Of a stretch of 35,089 bases of DNA, positions 1 to 8,552 are shown in pieces. A program made the position numbers and the translations under genes. Source of the DNA: a bacterium (GTDB lineage Bacteria > Vulcanimicrobiota > Vulcanimicrobiia > Vulcanimicrobiales > Vulcanimicrobiaceae). Where the stretch lies: positions 1 through 35,089 of the forward strand of contig JAJZVP010000009.1 of assembly GCA_021845615.1 (NCBI GenBank). The letters are read 5' to 3'. Below the pieces are notes generated by a model. That model saw only the letters and a list, made by a program, of their open reading frames with translations. It was not told the origin of the DNA and made no database searches. Within the stretch, counting starts at the first letter, position 1; each line of letters opens with the position of its first letter.

Positions 1-164
1 CGGCGATGCAATTGCGCTACCTGCAGACCCTCACCGAGGTCGGCGGCGAACACAATTCGACGATCGTCTTTCCAATGCCGATCGATCTGATTAAGCCTTT
101 CCTCCAAATCGCGCAGAAGCACGCCGACGCGTTGACCACGAAACCGAACGGCGCTCCGGCGTAG
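1..164 (+). CDS. SPFH/band 7 (stomatin/slipin-like) protein, C-terminal end only
   Basis: The window opens inside a gene whose last 53 codons (frame starting at base 3, stop TAG at 162-164) encode a stretch with [10 protein letters not shown] followed by [10 protein letters not shown]. This pairing is typical of the end of the SPFH/band 7 domain of slipin and stomatin-like membrane-scaffold proteins, where a helical LxYLxTLxE segment precedes a strand with FPxPxDL. The N-terminal membrane anchor and most of the domain lie outside the window. Family membership is inferred from this short tail, so the exact subfamily is open. The stop is 35 bases before the next start, so the two genes could share a transcript. 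Confidence 0.6.
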   Translation, partial: AMQLRYLQTLTEVGGEHNSTIVFPMPIDLIKPFLQIAQKHADALTTKPNGAPA

Positions 165-199
165 CGGCGCCCGCTCGGCGGCTGCCGAAGAAGGGGAGC

Positions 200-1960
200 A
201 TGGAGCAGCATCTCTCCGGGAATCCTCACGGCGGCGACCGTATCGCCGAAACGCTCGTCGCGCGCGGCGTACCCCGGTTGTATACGCTCTGCGGCGGGCA
301 CATTTCGCCGATCCTCACTGCCGCGAAGGCGCGCGGCATCCGCGTGGTCGACGTCCGCGATGAGGCGAGCGCGCTCTTCGCCGCCGATGCCGAGGGGCGC
401 CTCACCGGCATCCCCGGCGTCGCTGCGGTGACGGCGGGGCCGGGGCTCACCAACGCGATTACTGCAGTCGAGAACGCGCGGCTCGCGCAATCGCCGCTCG
501 TCCTTCTCTGCGGCGGCGTTCCGACCGCACTGCGCGGGCGTGGCGCGCTGCAAGATATCGATCAGCGCGCGGCGATCCTTCCGCACGTGAAACGGGCGAT
601 GCAGGTACGGCGCGTCGCCGATTTGCAGCCGGCGCTCGAAGCAGCTTTTGCTGCGGCGAGTGGCGGCGTTCCCGGCCCCGTCTTCCTCGAAGCGCCCGTC
701 GACCTGCTCTACGACGAGGCGACGATTCGCGGGTGGTACGCCGAGGCCTCGAGCAAGGGAAGCTCGCTTCCCGAGCGCGCGCAACGCTGGTACCTGCACC
801 GTCATGTAGAGCGGCTCTTCGCCGGCTCGCATCGCGCGCGTCAGCGTCAGAGCGAGATCGCGTCTCCGGAAGCGCCGCGTGCCTCGCAGGCGAGCCTTGC
901 AGCGGCGATCGCCGCGTTACGGCGTGCGGAGCGGCCGCTCGCCGTCGTCGGTAGTCAGGCGCTCTGCGTGCCCGCAAACGCGCAGCGCCTCGTTGACGCG
1001 ATCGATGCGTTGGGCATCCCGCTCTATCTTTCGGGGATGGCGCGCGGCTTGCTGGGGCGCGAACATCGCCTGCAAATGCGTCACAAGCGGCGCGAGGCGT
1101 TGCGCGAAGCGGATTGCGTGCTGCTCGCCGGCGTTCCCTGCGATTTTCGGCTCGGCTACGGCGGTGATATTCGGCGACGCAGCGGCGTGATTGCCGCGAA
1201 CCGCAGCCGTGCGGACGCCACCCTCAATCGAAAGCCGACGGTCGCCGCGATCGGCGACGCGGGAAGCTTTCTCGAGGAACTCGCTGCGGCGGGCGGGTGG
1301 GGCGAGGGGAGGCACGCCGATTGGATCGCGCGGTTGCGCGCGCGCGATGACGAACGCGAACGCGAGATTCTCGCTACCGCGCAAGCACGCGGCGAGTACG
1401 TAAACGTCGTCTCGCTCCTGAGATCGATCGACCGCATTGCGGGCGAGCGCGCGCTCTTCGTCGCCGACGGCGGCGATTTCGTTGCGACGGCTTCCTACGT
1501 GGTGCATCCGCGCGCGCCGTTGAGCTGGCTCGATCCCGGCGTATTCGGAACGCTCGGCGTCGGAGCGGGCTTCTCGCTCGCATCGGCGCTCGCTCGGCCC
1601 GAGAACGAGATCTGGGCGATCTTCGGCGACGGCGCCGTCGGCTATGCGCTCGCGGAGTTCGACACCTTCGTGCGGCATCGCATTGGGCTCGTCGCCGTCG
1701 TCGGCAACGATGCGTGCTGGTCGCAGATCGCACGCGAGCAGGTGAAGATGCTCGGCGACGATGTCGGCACGGTGCTCGCACGAACGGCGTACCACGAGGT
1801 CGCAGCCGGGTTCGGCGCGCTCGGTATCCTCGTGCGCGACGAAAGCGAGATCGAGCCCGCACTGCTCCGGGCGCGTGAGGCCGCGCGAAACGGCATCCCG
1901 GTTCTCGTCAATGTGTGGCTGGAACGAAGCGCGTTTCGCGAGGGCTCGATCTCGATGTAA
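200..1960 (+). CDS. Thiamine-diphosphate enzyme, HACL2/ILVBL-like (2-hydroxyacyl-CoA lyase or acetolactate-synthase-like)
   Basis: A 586-residue protein with the three-domain layout of the acetolactate synthase/oxalyl-CoA decarboxylase family. The N-terminal pyrimidine-binding domain carries the catalytic glutamate at E55 ([10 protein letters not shown]) and the AGPG turn near residue 79. The C-terminal domain has the cofactor-metal motif G476-D477-G478 with N503 about 25 residues on. From memory the segment FDTFVRH, then [10 protein letters not shown] and REQV, and the ending FREGSI match vertebrate ILVBL (HACL2) better than IlvB, so a 2-hydroxyacyl-CoA lyase type reaction (cleavage to an aldehyde and formyl-CoA) is as plausible as acetolactate synthesis. 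No IlvN-type regulatory subunit is nearby. The ATG at 200 is preceded by AAGGGGA. Cytoplasmic; substrate not determined. Confidence 0.85.
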   Translation: MEQHLSGNPHGGDRIAETLVARGVPRLYTLCGGHISPILTAAKARGIRVVDVRDEASALFAADAEGRLTGIPGVAAVTAGPGLTNAITAVENARLAQSPLVLLCGGVPTALRGRGALQDIDQRAAILPHVKRAMQVRRVADLQPALEAAFAAASGGVPGPVFLEAPVDLLYDEATIRGWYAEASSKGSSLPERAQRWYLHRHVERLFAGSHRARQRQSEIASPEAPRASQASLAAAIAALRRAERPLAVVGSQALCVPANAQRLVDAIDALGIPLYLSGMARGLLGREHRLQMRHKRREALREADCVLLAGVPCDFRLGYGGDIRRRSGVIAANRSRADATLNRKPTVAAIGDAGSFLEELAAAGGWGEGRHADWIARLRARDDEREREILATAQARGEYVNVVSLLRSIDRIAGERALFVADGGDFVATASYVVHPRAPLSWLDPGVFGTLGVGAGFSLASALARPENEIWAIFGDGAVGYALAEFDTFVRHRIGLVAVVGNDACWSQIAREQVKMLGDDVGTVLARTAYHEVAAGFGALGILVRDESEIEPALLRAREAARNGIPVLVNVWLERSAFREGSISM

Positions 1961-1968
1961 GCCAGCCC

Positions 1969-1997
1969 TTGTTTGTTGCTCGCGAGGGTGTTATAAC
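1969..1997 (+). promoter_or_regulatory. Possible sigma-70-type promoter for the exported protein at 2035
   Basis: TTGTTT (1969-1974) and TATAAC (1992-1997) are 17 bases apart in the gap after the thiamine-diphosphate enzyme. The -10 element matches consensus at five of six positions; the -35 is weak. A start near 2004 would leave a leader of about 30 bases holding the GGAGG in front of the GTG at 2035. Confidence 0.4.
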
Positions 1998-2034
1998 CAA
2001 AGCAAGCAGCCGCGTGACGGCAGTTGGAGGCCCC

Positions 2035-3135
2035 GTGAGCAAGAGCGATGTCCGGCGCTTGGCCGCGTCCGTTGCCGCTGCGGCGACAATCGTGTTCCTA
2101 GCGGGGAGCGTGCCGCGTTCGAACGCGTTCGTTCCTACGACGATCTCTATCGTGCAGGCGATGGCCGGCGCGCTCGGCGGAAGTGCGCGAATCGCGCAGA
2201 TCCGGACGCTGTTCTTCGAATGGCACGTCCTCGACGGTCAGCAGACGCAGCAAGACGCCCGAGAATGGATGACCGCCGACGGTTACGATCGTTTGGAGGT
2301 GCTGACGACCGGTATGCAAGGCGCGCCGGTTTTGCGCGTCTTTACTCCGGGCGCGACCCGAGAGAGCGTATCGGTCACGGTGACGGCATCGAATCGCTAC
2401 GTGCCGGGATCGCGTGCGCGTGTCTGTTCGTCGCAGGCGACCGGTGCGCTCTGCGTTCTCCCGAACGAGCTCTTTTTCGATACCGTCACTCCCGGTGGCG
2501 CGCACCCCAGCGAACGCATTGCCGTGAGCGAGAGCGGCTATAACGGTGGGTTCGTCGAGAGCGATACCTGTGCGGGCATCGCGACGATCTCTGCAAGCGC
2601 TCCGGCGATCTCGCCGGGGGCGTATACGGTGACGCCTCGGCACAGCGGTACCTGTTCGATAACGTTCGCATCGTCATCGCCGCAGGGATGGGTGCTCGAA
2701 GGCGATCAGGGCTGGCCGAGTGGGAATAGTACGGGCGCGATGCAAGGCCCCGATCTCTCGCGCGAGATTTCCTATGTGTACTGGATGACCTTTGCCTATC
2801 TCCATGCGGGAGGTTTGCCGGGTTCGGTTCGCTACGTTCCCGTTCACGGCTCCGATGAATACGAACTCGAGATGCAACCGCAGGGCGGCGAGCCGATCGT
2901 TGCCGAGGTCGACGAAAAGACGTTTCTCCCCGACAAATTCGAGATCGGGAGCGATCCGATGAAAATGATCGTAACTCCAAGCGCTTGGAAGGCGACCGAT
3001 GGAGTGCTTTTCCCGACAAAAATGGACGTGCAACTCGATAATCTCGGGCTGCATATGGACTACGCACTCGTTCGCGCCCGTCTCAACGATCGCTTCAAAG
3101 CGTCGCTCTTCGTGCAACCGGTACCGGCTCTCTGA
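2035..3135 (+). CDS. Exported protein of unknown function with Ig-like insert and LolA-like C-terminal half
   Basis: I chose the GTG at 2035 (366 residues) because GGAGG lies at 2026-2030 and translation then begins with a classic signal peptide: MSKSDVRR, then a hydrophobic run ending in AGS. Earlier in-frame starts overlap the preceding gene and lack a ribosome-binding site. Residues about 150-225 contain a Ser/Thr-rich strand pattern (VSESGYNGGF, later YTVTP and GTCSITF) like a bacterial Ig-like repeat, with paired cysteines. The C-terminal 130 residues (YELEMQPQGG, FLPDKFEI, MDVQLDNLGL) have the alternating strands of LolA/outer-membrane lipoprotein sorting-like folds; this is a pattern impression only. 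Likely periplasmic or surface exposed. Function unknown. Confidence 0.7.
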   Translation: MSKSDVRRLAASVAAAATIVFLAGSVPRSNAFVPTTISIVQAMAGALGGSARIAQIRTLFFEWHVLDGQQTQQDAREWMTADGYDRLEVLTTGMQGAPVLRVFTPGATRESVSVTVTASNRYVPGSRARVCSSQATGALCVLPNELFFDTVTPGGAHPSERIAVSESGYNGGFVESDTCAGIATISASAPAISPGAYTVTPRHSGTCSITFASSSPQGWVLEGDQGWPSGNSTGAMQGPDLSREISYVYWMTFAYLHAGGLPGSVRYVPVHGSDEYELEMQPQGGEPIVAEVDEKTFLPDKFEIGSDPMKMIVTPSAWKATDGVLFPTKMDVQLDNLGLHMDYALVRARLNDRFKASLFVQPVPAL

Positions 3136-3161
3136 CCACTGCTATTATGAAAGGCTCGACG

Positions 3162-4448
3162 ATGAAACGTTTTTTCGCACTCTGCGCACTCGCACTCGCG
3201 CCCTCACTCGTTCACGCTCAGTCGCTCGGCGGTTCCTTTCGTCCCGCTTTCGTCGAAGGCAACATTCGCTCGGGAGAGACCGGGAAACCGTTGGTCGGAG
3301 CGAAGATCGACGTCGTTGGGGCGAAGCTTTCGAAAAAGGGAATCAAGGAGCAGGCCGGCTGCGGCGCCGGCTTTGCGATGAGCGCCGCGAACGGGAGCTT
3401 CGCGGTCGGCGTCGGAGAAAATAATCTCTGCGTTACCAAGAAACACCCCGTCAACGGCAGTTACTACGTCACGGTAGCAAAACGCGGCTACCTGCCGCAG
3501 ACACGGCTTATCGATTTTGGAAAAATCCGCGGAAACGAGGTTGGGCCACTGCAATTCATGCTGACGCCGACCCACGCGGCGATCGTCGGTCAGGTCTTCG
3601 TGGGTGGGAAGCCGTTGCCGTACGCCTACGTCTTCGTGGTGAAGAATCCTTACGCGTTCGTGCTGCACCCTCCCAAGGGACATCTTCCGGTGCTCGCGAG
3701 CGAGACCCCGATGATCCGCGCCGATGGTTATGGGAAATTTACTATTCCCATCTCGCCGGGCGACTATTACGTTTTGGCGAATAAGGCCGGGTATCAGCTC
3801 GCGACGAAAACGGTCAATCCGCTTGCAGTTCAAATGTACGCCCGACTGACCGCGAATCCGTACGCCGGCGCAATGATGAAATCGCGGCTCGCCGCGCTCG
3901 AGCAGCCGCAGCTCGGTGTCGCCGTGCACGTTCCCAACTTCGGGAATGCGGTGGCGAGCTTAAATATGATGGCTGCATCGGGTTCGGCAGCTTCCCGACA
4001 TCTGGTGTCGGTCAGGCAATTGGCCTTTCGACCGATCGAATTTCGGGTGAGCGGTGCGGCGCGCTCATCGCCGAATAATGTGTTGTTTTTCACCGCGCTT
4101 GGGGCGTATAACGCCGACACCGGCCGATACGAGCTCTCCATCGTACGCTCTCGCGTTCAACTCGGTGCGCGGAAAAGCGATCCGTTCGTTTCGCATATTA
4201 AGACCTTCAATATGTTGCTGTACGGAATTCCGTCGCGTGCCGGATGCCGTCATAAGCCCGGGTATATCGACGTCTACCACTGCGGAAACGCCATTTTCTC
4301 GTTTACCGACGAAACGGCTACTCCGGGGCGGCTCTATTACTATTACATTGAAGAAGCATCGCCCAACGTGGTGGGAACGAACGGACGCGTGAACGCCGTG
4401 CAGGCGGGCACGCCCTACTCGAACGGTGTGCCGATAGAGACTCACTAG
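3162..4448 (+). CDS. Secreted protein with two carboxypeptidase-regulatory-like (beta-sandwich) domains
   Basis: Translation from the ATG at 3162 gives 428 residues beginning MKRFFALCALALAPSLVHAQ, a textbook signal peptide cut after VHA. AAAGG at 3150-3154 sits seven bases upstream, so I prefer this over the in-frame ATG at 3147. Two repeats of the carboxypeptidase-regulatory type follow, at about residues 30-115 (GNIRSGETGKPLVGAKIDVV, later VAKRGYLPQT) and 130-215 (GQVFVGGKPLPYAYVFV, later YVLANKAGYQ). The C-terminal part (YYYYIEEASPN) resembles a fibronectin-III-like strand region. Such domains usually mediate adhesion or carbohydrate binding. It follows the exported protein at 2035 by 26 bases and may be co-transcribed with it. 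No catalytic motif is visible. Confidence 0.75.
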   Translation: MKRFFALCALALAPSLVHAQSLGGSFRPAFVEGNIRSGETGKPLVGAKIDVVGAKLSKKGIKEQAGCGAGFAMSAANGSFAVGVGENNLCVTKKHPVNGSYYVTVAKRGYLPQTRLIDFGKIRGNEVGPLQFMLTPTHAAIVGQVFVGGKPLPYAYVFVVKNPYAFVLHPPKGHLPVLASETPMIRADGYGKFTIPISPGDYYVLANKAGYQLATKTVNPLAVQMYARLTANPYAGAMMKSRLAALEQPQLGVAVHVPNFGNAVASLNMMAASGSAASRHLVSVRQLAFRPIEFRVSGAARSSPNNVLFFTALGAYNADTGRYELSIVRSRVQLGARKSDPFVSHIKTFNMLLYGIPSRAGCRHKPGYIDVYHCGNAIFSFTDETATPGRLYYYYIEEASPNVVGTNGRVNAVQAGTPYSNGVPIETH

Positions 4449-4502
4449 AAAAGCGCGTCGAATCTTCCTGCCGTTTTCACGCGTGGTGCCCAAAATAAAC
4501 CC

Positions 4503-5444
4503 ATGGATACGCGAACGAGGCGTCTAGCGACGGTAGCGGCAGGGTTTCTGCTGGCCGTTGCCGTGGCGTGGCTTCTGCGCCCGGCGCTGCTCGCTATCGT
4601 CCCGTCGGTGCTCTACGCGATTTTTACGTGGCCGTTGGTGCGGCGCTTGCGCAGGTTTTTCCCGAAGATCCTCGCCGTCGTCATTGCAAACGCCGCGCTC
4701 GCCGTGCTCGTCGGGAGTGCTTTGTTCTTCTTTGGGCCGATGCTCTACACCCAGGCAGTCGCGCTTATCGCGACGATCCCCGATGCGGCTCGTGCGACAA
4801 TATTGCAGGTCCCGCCGATGGTGCGCGAGCAAATCGGCGCGCTCTCCGGTGCCGCCCTAGCCGTGCTGCGTTCGACATCGGCGATTCTCGGTGCCGTCGT
4901 TTTGGCGCCGGTCTTCGCATCGTATCTTCTACTCGACGCATGGCGCTATCGTCGGGCAATTCTTTCAATCGTACCGAACGAGCGACGAGAGAGCCTGCGC
5001 GCGATGTTCGCGCAGATGTACGATGTCGTCGATGGATACGTTCGCGTACAGTTATTGATAAGCGCGATCGTCGGTTTGCTCGTGTTTCTCGTCCTGCAAA
5101 TTCTTGGAGTCCGTTTCGCGCTGGCGATCGGCATCGTTACCGCAGTGTTCGATCTCGTCCCCTATCTCGGCGGAATCGCCGCCTTCGTTCCATCGATTTT
5201 GCTCGCACTCGCTGCCGGCGGGGCGGCGAAGGCACTACTCGTCGCCGCTCTCCTCGCCATCGTCTTTGCATTCGAAGCGTACGTATTGTCCCCGACGCTC
5301 GTCGGCTCGCGTACGCGCCTGCCGAGCTCCGCAGTGATTCTCGCGCTTCTAATCGGCGGAGAACTCTTCGGACCGCTCGGGCTCTATCTCGCCGTTCCCG
5401 TGGTCGCGATGCTGCGTATCGCGCTCGCCTATGCGCGAGGATAG
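4503..5444 (+). CDS. AI-2E/PerM-family membrane permease
   Basis: A 313-residue integral membrane protein. The arrangement fits the AI-2E transporter (PerM/TqsA/YdiK) family: two N-terminal hydrophobic segments (about residues 8-40 and 55-80), an amphipathic central region (VPPMVREQIGAL), then a block of membrane helices including DLVPYLGGIAAFVPSILLAL near residue 217-236, a family-typical signature, and a final LFGPLGLYLAVPVVAMLRI. Members export small molecules or ions such as autoinducer-2 or Na+/H+; the substrate cannot be read from sequence. Its 3' end overlaps the P-type ATPase start by 14 bases, so the two are translationally coupled and may serve related transport tasks. No clear ribosome-binding site precedes the ATG. 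Confidence 0.85.
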   Translation: MDTRTRRLATVAAGFLLAVAVAWLLRPALLAIVPSVLYAIFTWPLVRRLRRFFPKILAVVIANAALAVLVGSALFFFGPMLYTQAVALIATIPDAARATILQVPPMVREQIGALSGAALAVLRSTSAILGAVVLAPVFASYLLLDAWRYRRAILSIVPNERRESLRAMFAQMYDVVDGYVRVQLLISAIVGLLVFLVLQILGVRFALAIGIVTAVFDLVPYLGGIAAFVPSILLALAAGGAAKALLVAALLAIVFAFEAYVLSPTLVGSRTRLPSSAVILALLIGGELFGPLGLYLAVPVVAMLRIALAYARG

Positions 5445-8013
5445 CCCTCCGCTCGAAGCGGAGGGCGCGACGGTGCACGGCCTGAGCTCCGTCGAGGCGG
5501 CGGAACGGCTCGGTCGCGAGGGACCCAACGAATTGCCGTCCGCGCGCCGGCGCTCGTGGCTCTGGATCGCCCTCGAGGCCGCGCGCGAGCCGATGTTTCT
5601 GCTGCTCGTCGCCTGCGGCGTCGTCTACGTGGTTCTCGGCGACCGTGCCGAGGCGGCGATGTTGTTGGCGTTCGTTGCCGTCGTCGTCGGCATCAGCATC
5701 TCGCAAGCCCAGAAGGCAGAGCGTACGCTCGACACCCTGCGCGAACTCTCCGCGTTCCAAGCGATCGTCATTCGCGACGGCGTCCAACAACGCGTCGCCG
5801 CGAAAGCGTTGGTTCGGGGCGATGCGATCGTGCTGCTCGAAGGCGATCGCATTCCCGCCGATGCCGTGCTGCTCGCCGGCAACAACCTGAGCGTCGATGA
5901 ATCGCTGCTGACCGGCGAGTCGGTCGCCGTTCGAAAAGCGGTCGCTTCGCCGATTTCGGAGCGGATGGCGCGGCCGGGCGGCGAGGATCTCCCGTTCGTC
6001 TACTCTGGAACGATGGTCGTCCAGGGCAAGGGCGTCGCGCGCGTCTTGGCGACCGGTCCGGCGACCGAGATCGGTTCGATCGGTAGCGCGCTTGCCGGAG
6101 TCGACGTCGAACCGACGCGCATCCAGCGCGAAACCGCGACGGTCGTGCGCCGCCTCGCCGTCGCGGCGCTGCTGTTGAGCGTGCTCGTCGCCGTCGCCTA
6201 CGGCCTCCACCGAGGCGACTGGCTGCGCGCGGTGCTGGTTGGTATCGCGCTGGCGATGGCGATTCTGCCCGAAGAACTTCCCGTCGTGCTCTCGGTTTTT
6301 TTGGGGCTCGGAGCGTGGCGCATCGCACAAAAAAATGTCTTGACGCGCCGCCTGCCGGCGATCGAAATGCTCGGCTCGGCGACGGTCTTGTGCGTCGATA
6401 AAACCGGGACGATCACCGAAAACCGTATGTCGGTCGTAACGCTCGCGGCGGCAGAGGGTTCGCTCTGTCGCTGCGACGATACGACGAACATCCCCGGTGC
6501 GTATCACGAGATCCTCGAATACGGCGTCCTCGCTAGCCATCGCGACCCCTTCGACCCAACCGAGCGCGCGATCGCCGATGCCTTGGAACATCGGCTACCG
6601 GGGAACGATCGCATTCACCGCGATTGGGTGCTCGCCGGCGAGTATCCGCTCTCGCGCTCCATGTTGGCGATGTCGCGCGTCTGGCTCCGCCCGGGGACGC
6701 GGCAGTGGGTCGTCGCGGCGAAGGGAGCGCCCGAAGCGATCGCCGATCTCTGCCATCTCTCACCCGAGCGCACGCGCGCGCTCGAAGAACGCGTCTCGGA
6801 GATCGCCTCCGACGGACTCCGCGTTTTAGGGGTCGCGCGGGCACTCTATCTCGGCGACCGCTTGCCCGAGGGGCAGCACGATTTCGAATTTGAATTCGTC
6901 GGATTGATCGGTCTCGCCGATCCGGTGCGGCCGCGCGTACCGGCGGCGGTCGCCGAAGCCTATTCGGCGGGGATACGCATCGTCGTCATCACTGGGGATT
7001 ATCCGGCGACCGCGGTGAGCGTCGCCAAAAGCATCGGCTTGCGTGCGCCCGAGCGATACCACACCGGCGTGCAACTCGATGCGATGGACGACGCGGCGCT
7101 CGCCGCCGCCGTCGCCGATACGAATATTTTCTGCCGCGTCGTTCCCGAGCAAAAGCTGCGCTTAGTCGAGGCCCTGAAAAGAAACGGGGAGATCGTCGCT
7201 ATGACCGGAGATGGCGTGAACGACGCCCCGGCACTCAAAGCCGCCCATGTCGGTATCGCGATGGGGGCTCGGGGCACCGATGTCGCTCGCGAGGCTGCCG
7301 CGCTCGTCCTACTCGACGACGATTTTGGTTCCATCATCGACGCAATCAAACTCGGGCGACGTATCTTCGACAACCTCCATAAAGCGATCGCGTTCGTCAT
7401 CGCCGCTCATATTCCAATCGTCGGCATGAGCCTGATCCCGGTGCTCTTCGGCATGCCGTTACTCTTGTTGCCAGTGCACATTCTCTTCTTACAACTCATC
7501 ATCGATCCGGCATGCTCGATCGCCTTCGAGGCCGAGCCGGCGGAAGAAGATAGCATGCGCCGTCCGCCAAGACCGGTCGGAGCCTCGTTGTTCGACCGCG
7601 CGCTCCTCGTCAACGCCGGGCTGCAAGGCGGCATCGCGCTTGCGGCGACGCTCTCGGTCTTCGTGCTCGCGCTCGCGCTCGGGCGCGACGAACGCGTCGC
7701 GCGGGCGCTCGCGTTCACCACGATGGTGCTGATAAGTGTCGCGCTGCTCTTTATCAATCGGTCGACCTGCGGCAGCGTGACCCGCGTCATTCGCGCACGC
7801 AATCCCGCGGTGACGATCATCGGCGTGGGAGCGCTGCTCTTTCTCGCGGCGGCCCTGACCGTCGCGCCGATTCGCGCGCTGTTCTCGTTCCAGGCGCTTC
7901 ACGGGCGCGATTTCGCGCTCTTGGGGGGCGCGTGGGCGGCGTCGATTATCGGGTTGCTCGCCCTGCGACTCCTCGTTGCTCTGCAGGGCGGGCGCCGTCG
8001 CTTCTCGTCCTAA
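5431..8013 (+). CDS. Cation-translocating P-type ATPase (P2-like, ion undetermined)
   Basis: An 860-residue P-type ATPase with all core motifs: actuator loop TGES at 161-164, the phosphorylated aspartate D323 in DKTGT, and the hinge GDGVND at 593-598. The membrane-helix-4 motif is PEELP (280-284), where SERCA-type calcium pumps have PEGLP and MgtA-type pumps have PEMLP. The N-terminus (HGLSSVEAAERLGREGPNEL) is the cation-ATPase N-domain rather than a heavy-metal-binding domain, and no CPC motif is present, which argues against a copper/zinc P1B pump. The C-terminal six-helix block (PVHILFLQLIIDPACSIAFE) fits P2 pumps. The ion is therefore probably Ca2+, Mg2+ or Mn2+ class, but this is inference. 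Its stop overlaps the convergent gene by four bases. Confidence 0.92.
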   Translation: MREDSPPLEAEGATVHGLSSVEAAERLGREGPNELPSARRRSWLWIALEAAREPMFLLLVACGVVYVVLGDRAEAAMLLAFVAVVVGISISQAQKAERTLDTLRELSAFQAIVIRDGVQQRVAAKALVRGDAIVLLEGDRIPADAVLLAGNNLSVDESLLTGESVAVRKAVASPISERMARPGGEDLPFVYSGTMVVQGKGVARVLATGPATEIGSIGSALAGVDVEPTRIQRETATVVRRLAVAALLLSVLVAVAYGLHRGDWLRAVLVGIALAMAILPEELPVVLSVFLGLGAWRIAQKNVLTRRLPAIEMLGSATVLCVDKTGTITENRMSVVTLAAAEGSLCRCDDTTNIPGAYHEILEYGVLASHRDPFDPTERAIADALEHRLPGNDRIHRDWVLAGEYPLSRSMLAMSRVWLRPGTRQWVVAAKGAPEAIADLCHLSPERTRALEERVSEIASDGLRVLGVARALYLGDRLPEGQHDFEFEFVGLIGLADPVRPRVPAAVAEAYSAGIRIVVITGDYPATAVSVAKSIGLRAPERYHTGVQLDAMDDAALAAAVADTNIFCRVVPEQKLRLVEALKRNGEIVAMTGDGVNDAPALKAAHVGIAMGARGTDVAREAAALVLLDDDFGSIIDAIKLGRRIFDNLHKAIAFVIAAHIPIVGMSLIPVLFGMPLLLLPVHILFLQLIIDPACSIAFEAEPAEEDSMRRPPRPVGASLFDRALLVNAGLQGGIALAATLSVFVLALALGRDERVARALAFTTMVLISVALLFINRSTCGSVTRVIRARNPAVTIIGVGALLFLAAALTVAPIRALFSFQALHGRDFALLGGAWAASIIGLLALRLLVALQGGRRRFSS

Positions 8014-8510
8014 CGGCGCCCGCCGTGGGGATGTGGGTGCACGCCGACGTTATCTCGCCCGCCGGTTCCGCTCTGCGCTTTGCCGTGATGCAGTGGACGG
8101 TGGCTATACTGTAGGTGCGCGGAGTCGATGCAGTACCCCGCCTCCGAAAGAATGACCGACTCGAGTTGCATCGAGGTTAACTCCAACTCCGCATCGACCT
8201 CGCTCAGGCGCGCGAGTAAGCGCTCGAGGGTGTGGCGAAGGCGCTCGTTCGCTACGAGCAGCCCGCGTGCGATGAGTTCGTCGACCATCGTCGTCGCCTC
8301 GAATGGGGTGAGCGGCACTAAGCGCCGCGCTTCGCCTTCGCCGATGCCGATAACGATCGATCGGCCGGCGGGGGCTTTCGGGTCGATCGCGATGCGGGCC
8401 TTGGTACGGTGCCGCCGCCCTAATTCGTCGTGGGTGCCGTCGACAGGGTGGACGCGTAGCCCAAAGCGCGCAAGCTCGTCGAGGGCATCGCTACCATGTT
8501 GCACGTTCAT
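8010..8510 (-). CDS. Unknown 166-residue protein with histidine-rich C-terminal tail
   Basis: A small cytoplasmic protein starting MNVQHGSDAL; AGGA lies about nine bases upstream. The first half looks like a beta-rich fold (RTKARIAIDPKAPAG, then RSIVIGIGEGEARRLVPLT), followed by a long helical stretch (about residues 80-115, NERLRHTLERLLARLSEVDA). The tail is unusual: HLQYSHRPLHHGK and, at the very end, VHPHPHGGRR, a potential metal-binding segment. It follows the nuclease/helicase by 42 bases on the same strand and its stop overlaps the convergent P-type ATPase stop. I do not recognise the family. The frame extends cleanly over the whole gap, which supports it being real. Confidence 0.55.
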   Translation of the reverse strand: MNVQHGSDALDELARFGLRVHPVDGTHDELGRRHRTKARIAIDPKAPAGRSIVIGIGEGEARRLVPLTPFEATTMVDELIARGLLVANERLRHTLERLLARLSEVDAELELTSMQLESVILSEAGYCIDSAHLQYSHRPLHHGKAQSGTGGRDNVGVHPHPHGGRR

Positions 8511-8552
8511 GGAAAAATCCTAAATGCCGCCGAAGAAGAGGCGATGAAGGTC

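Noticed and set aside
5137-6591. A 484-codon minus-strand frame opposite the P-type ATPase
   Set aside because: It mirrors the coding bias of the ATPase, which carries all catalytic motifs; the antisense product is Arg-rich and featureless.
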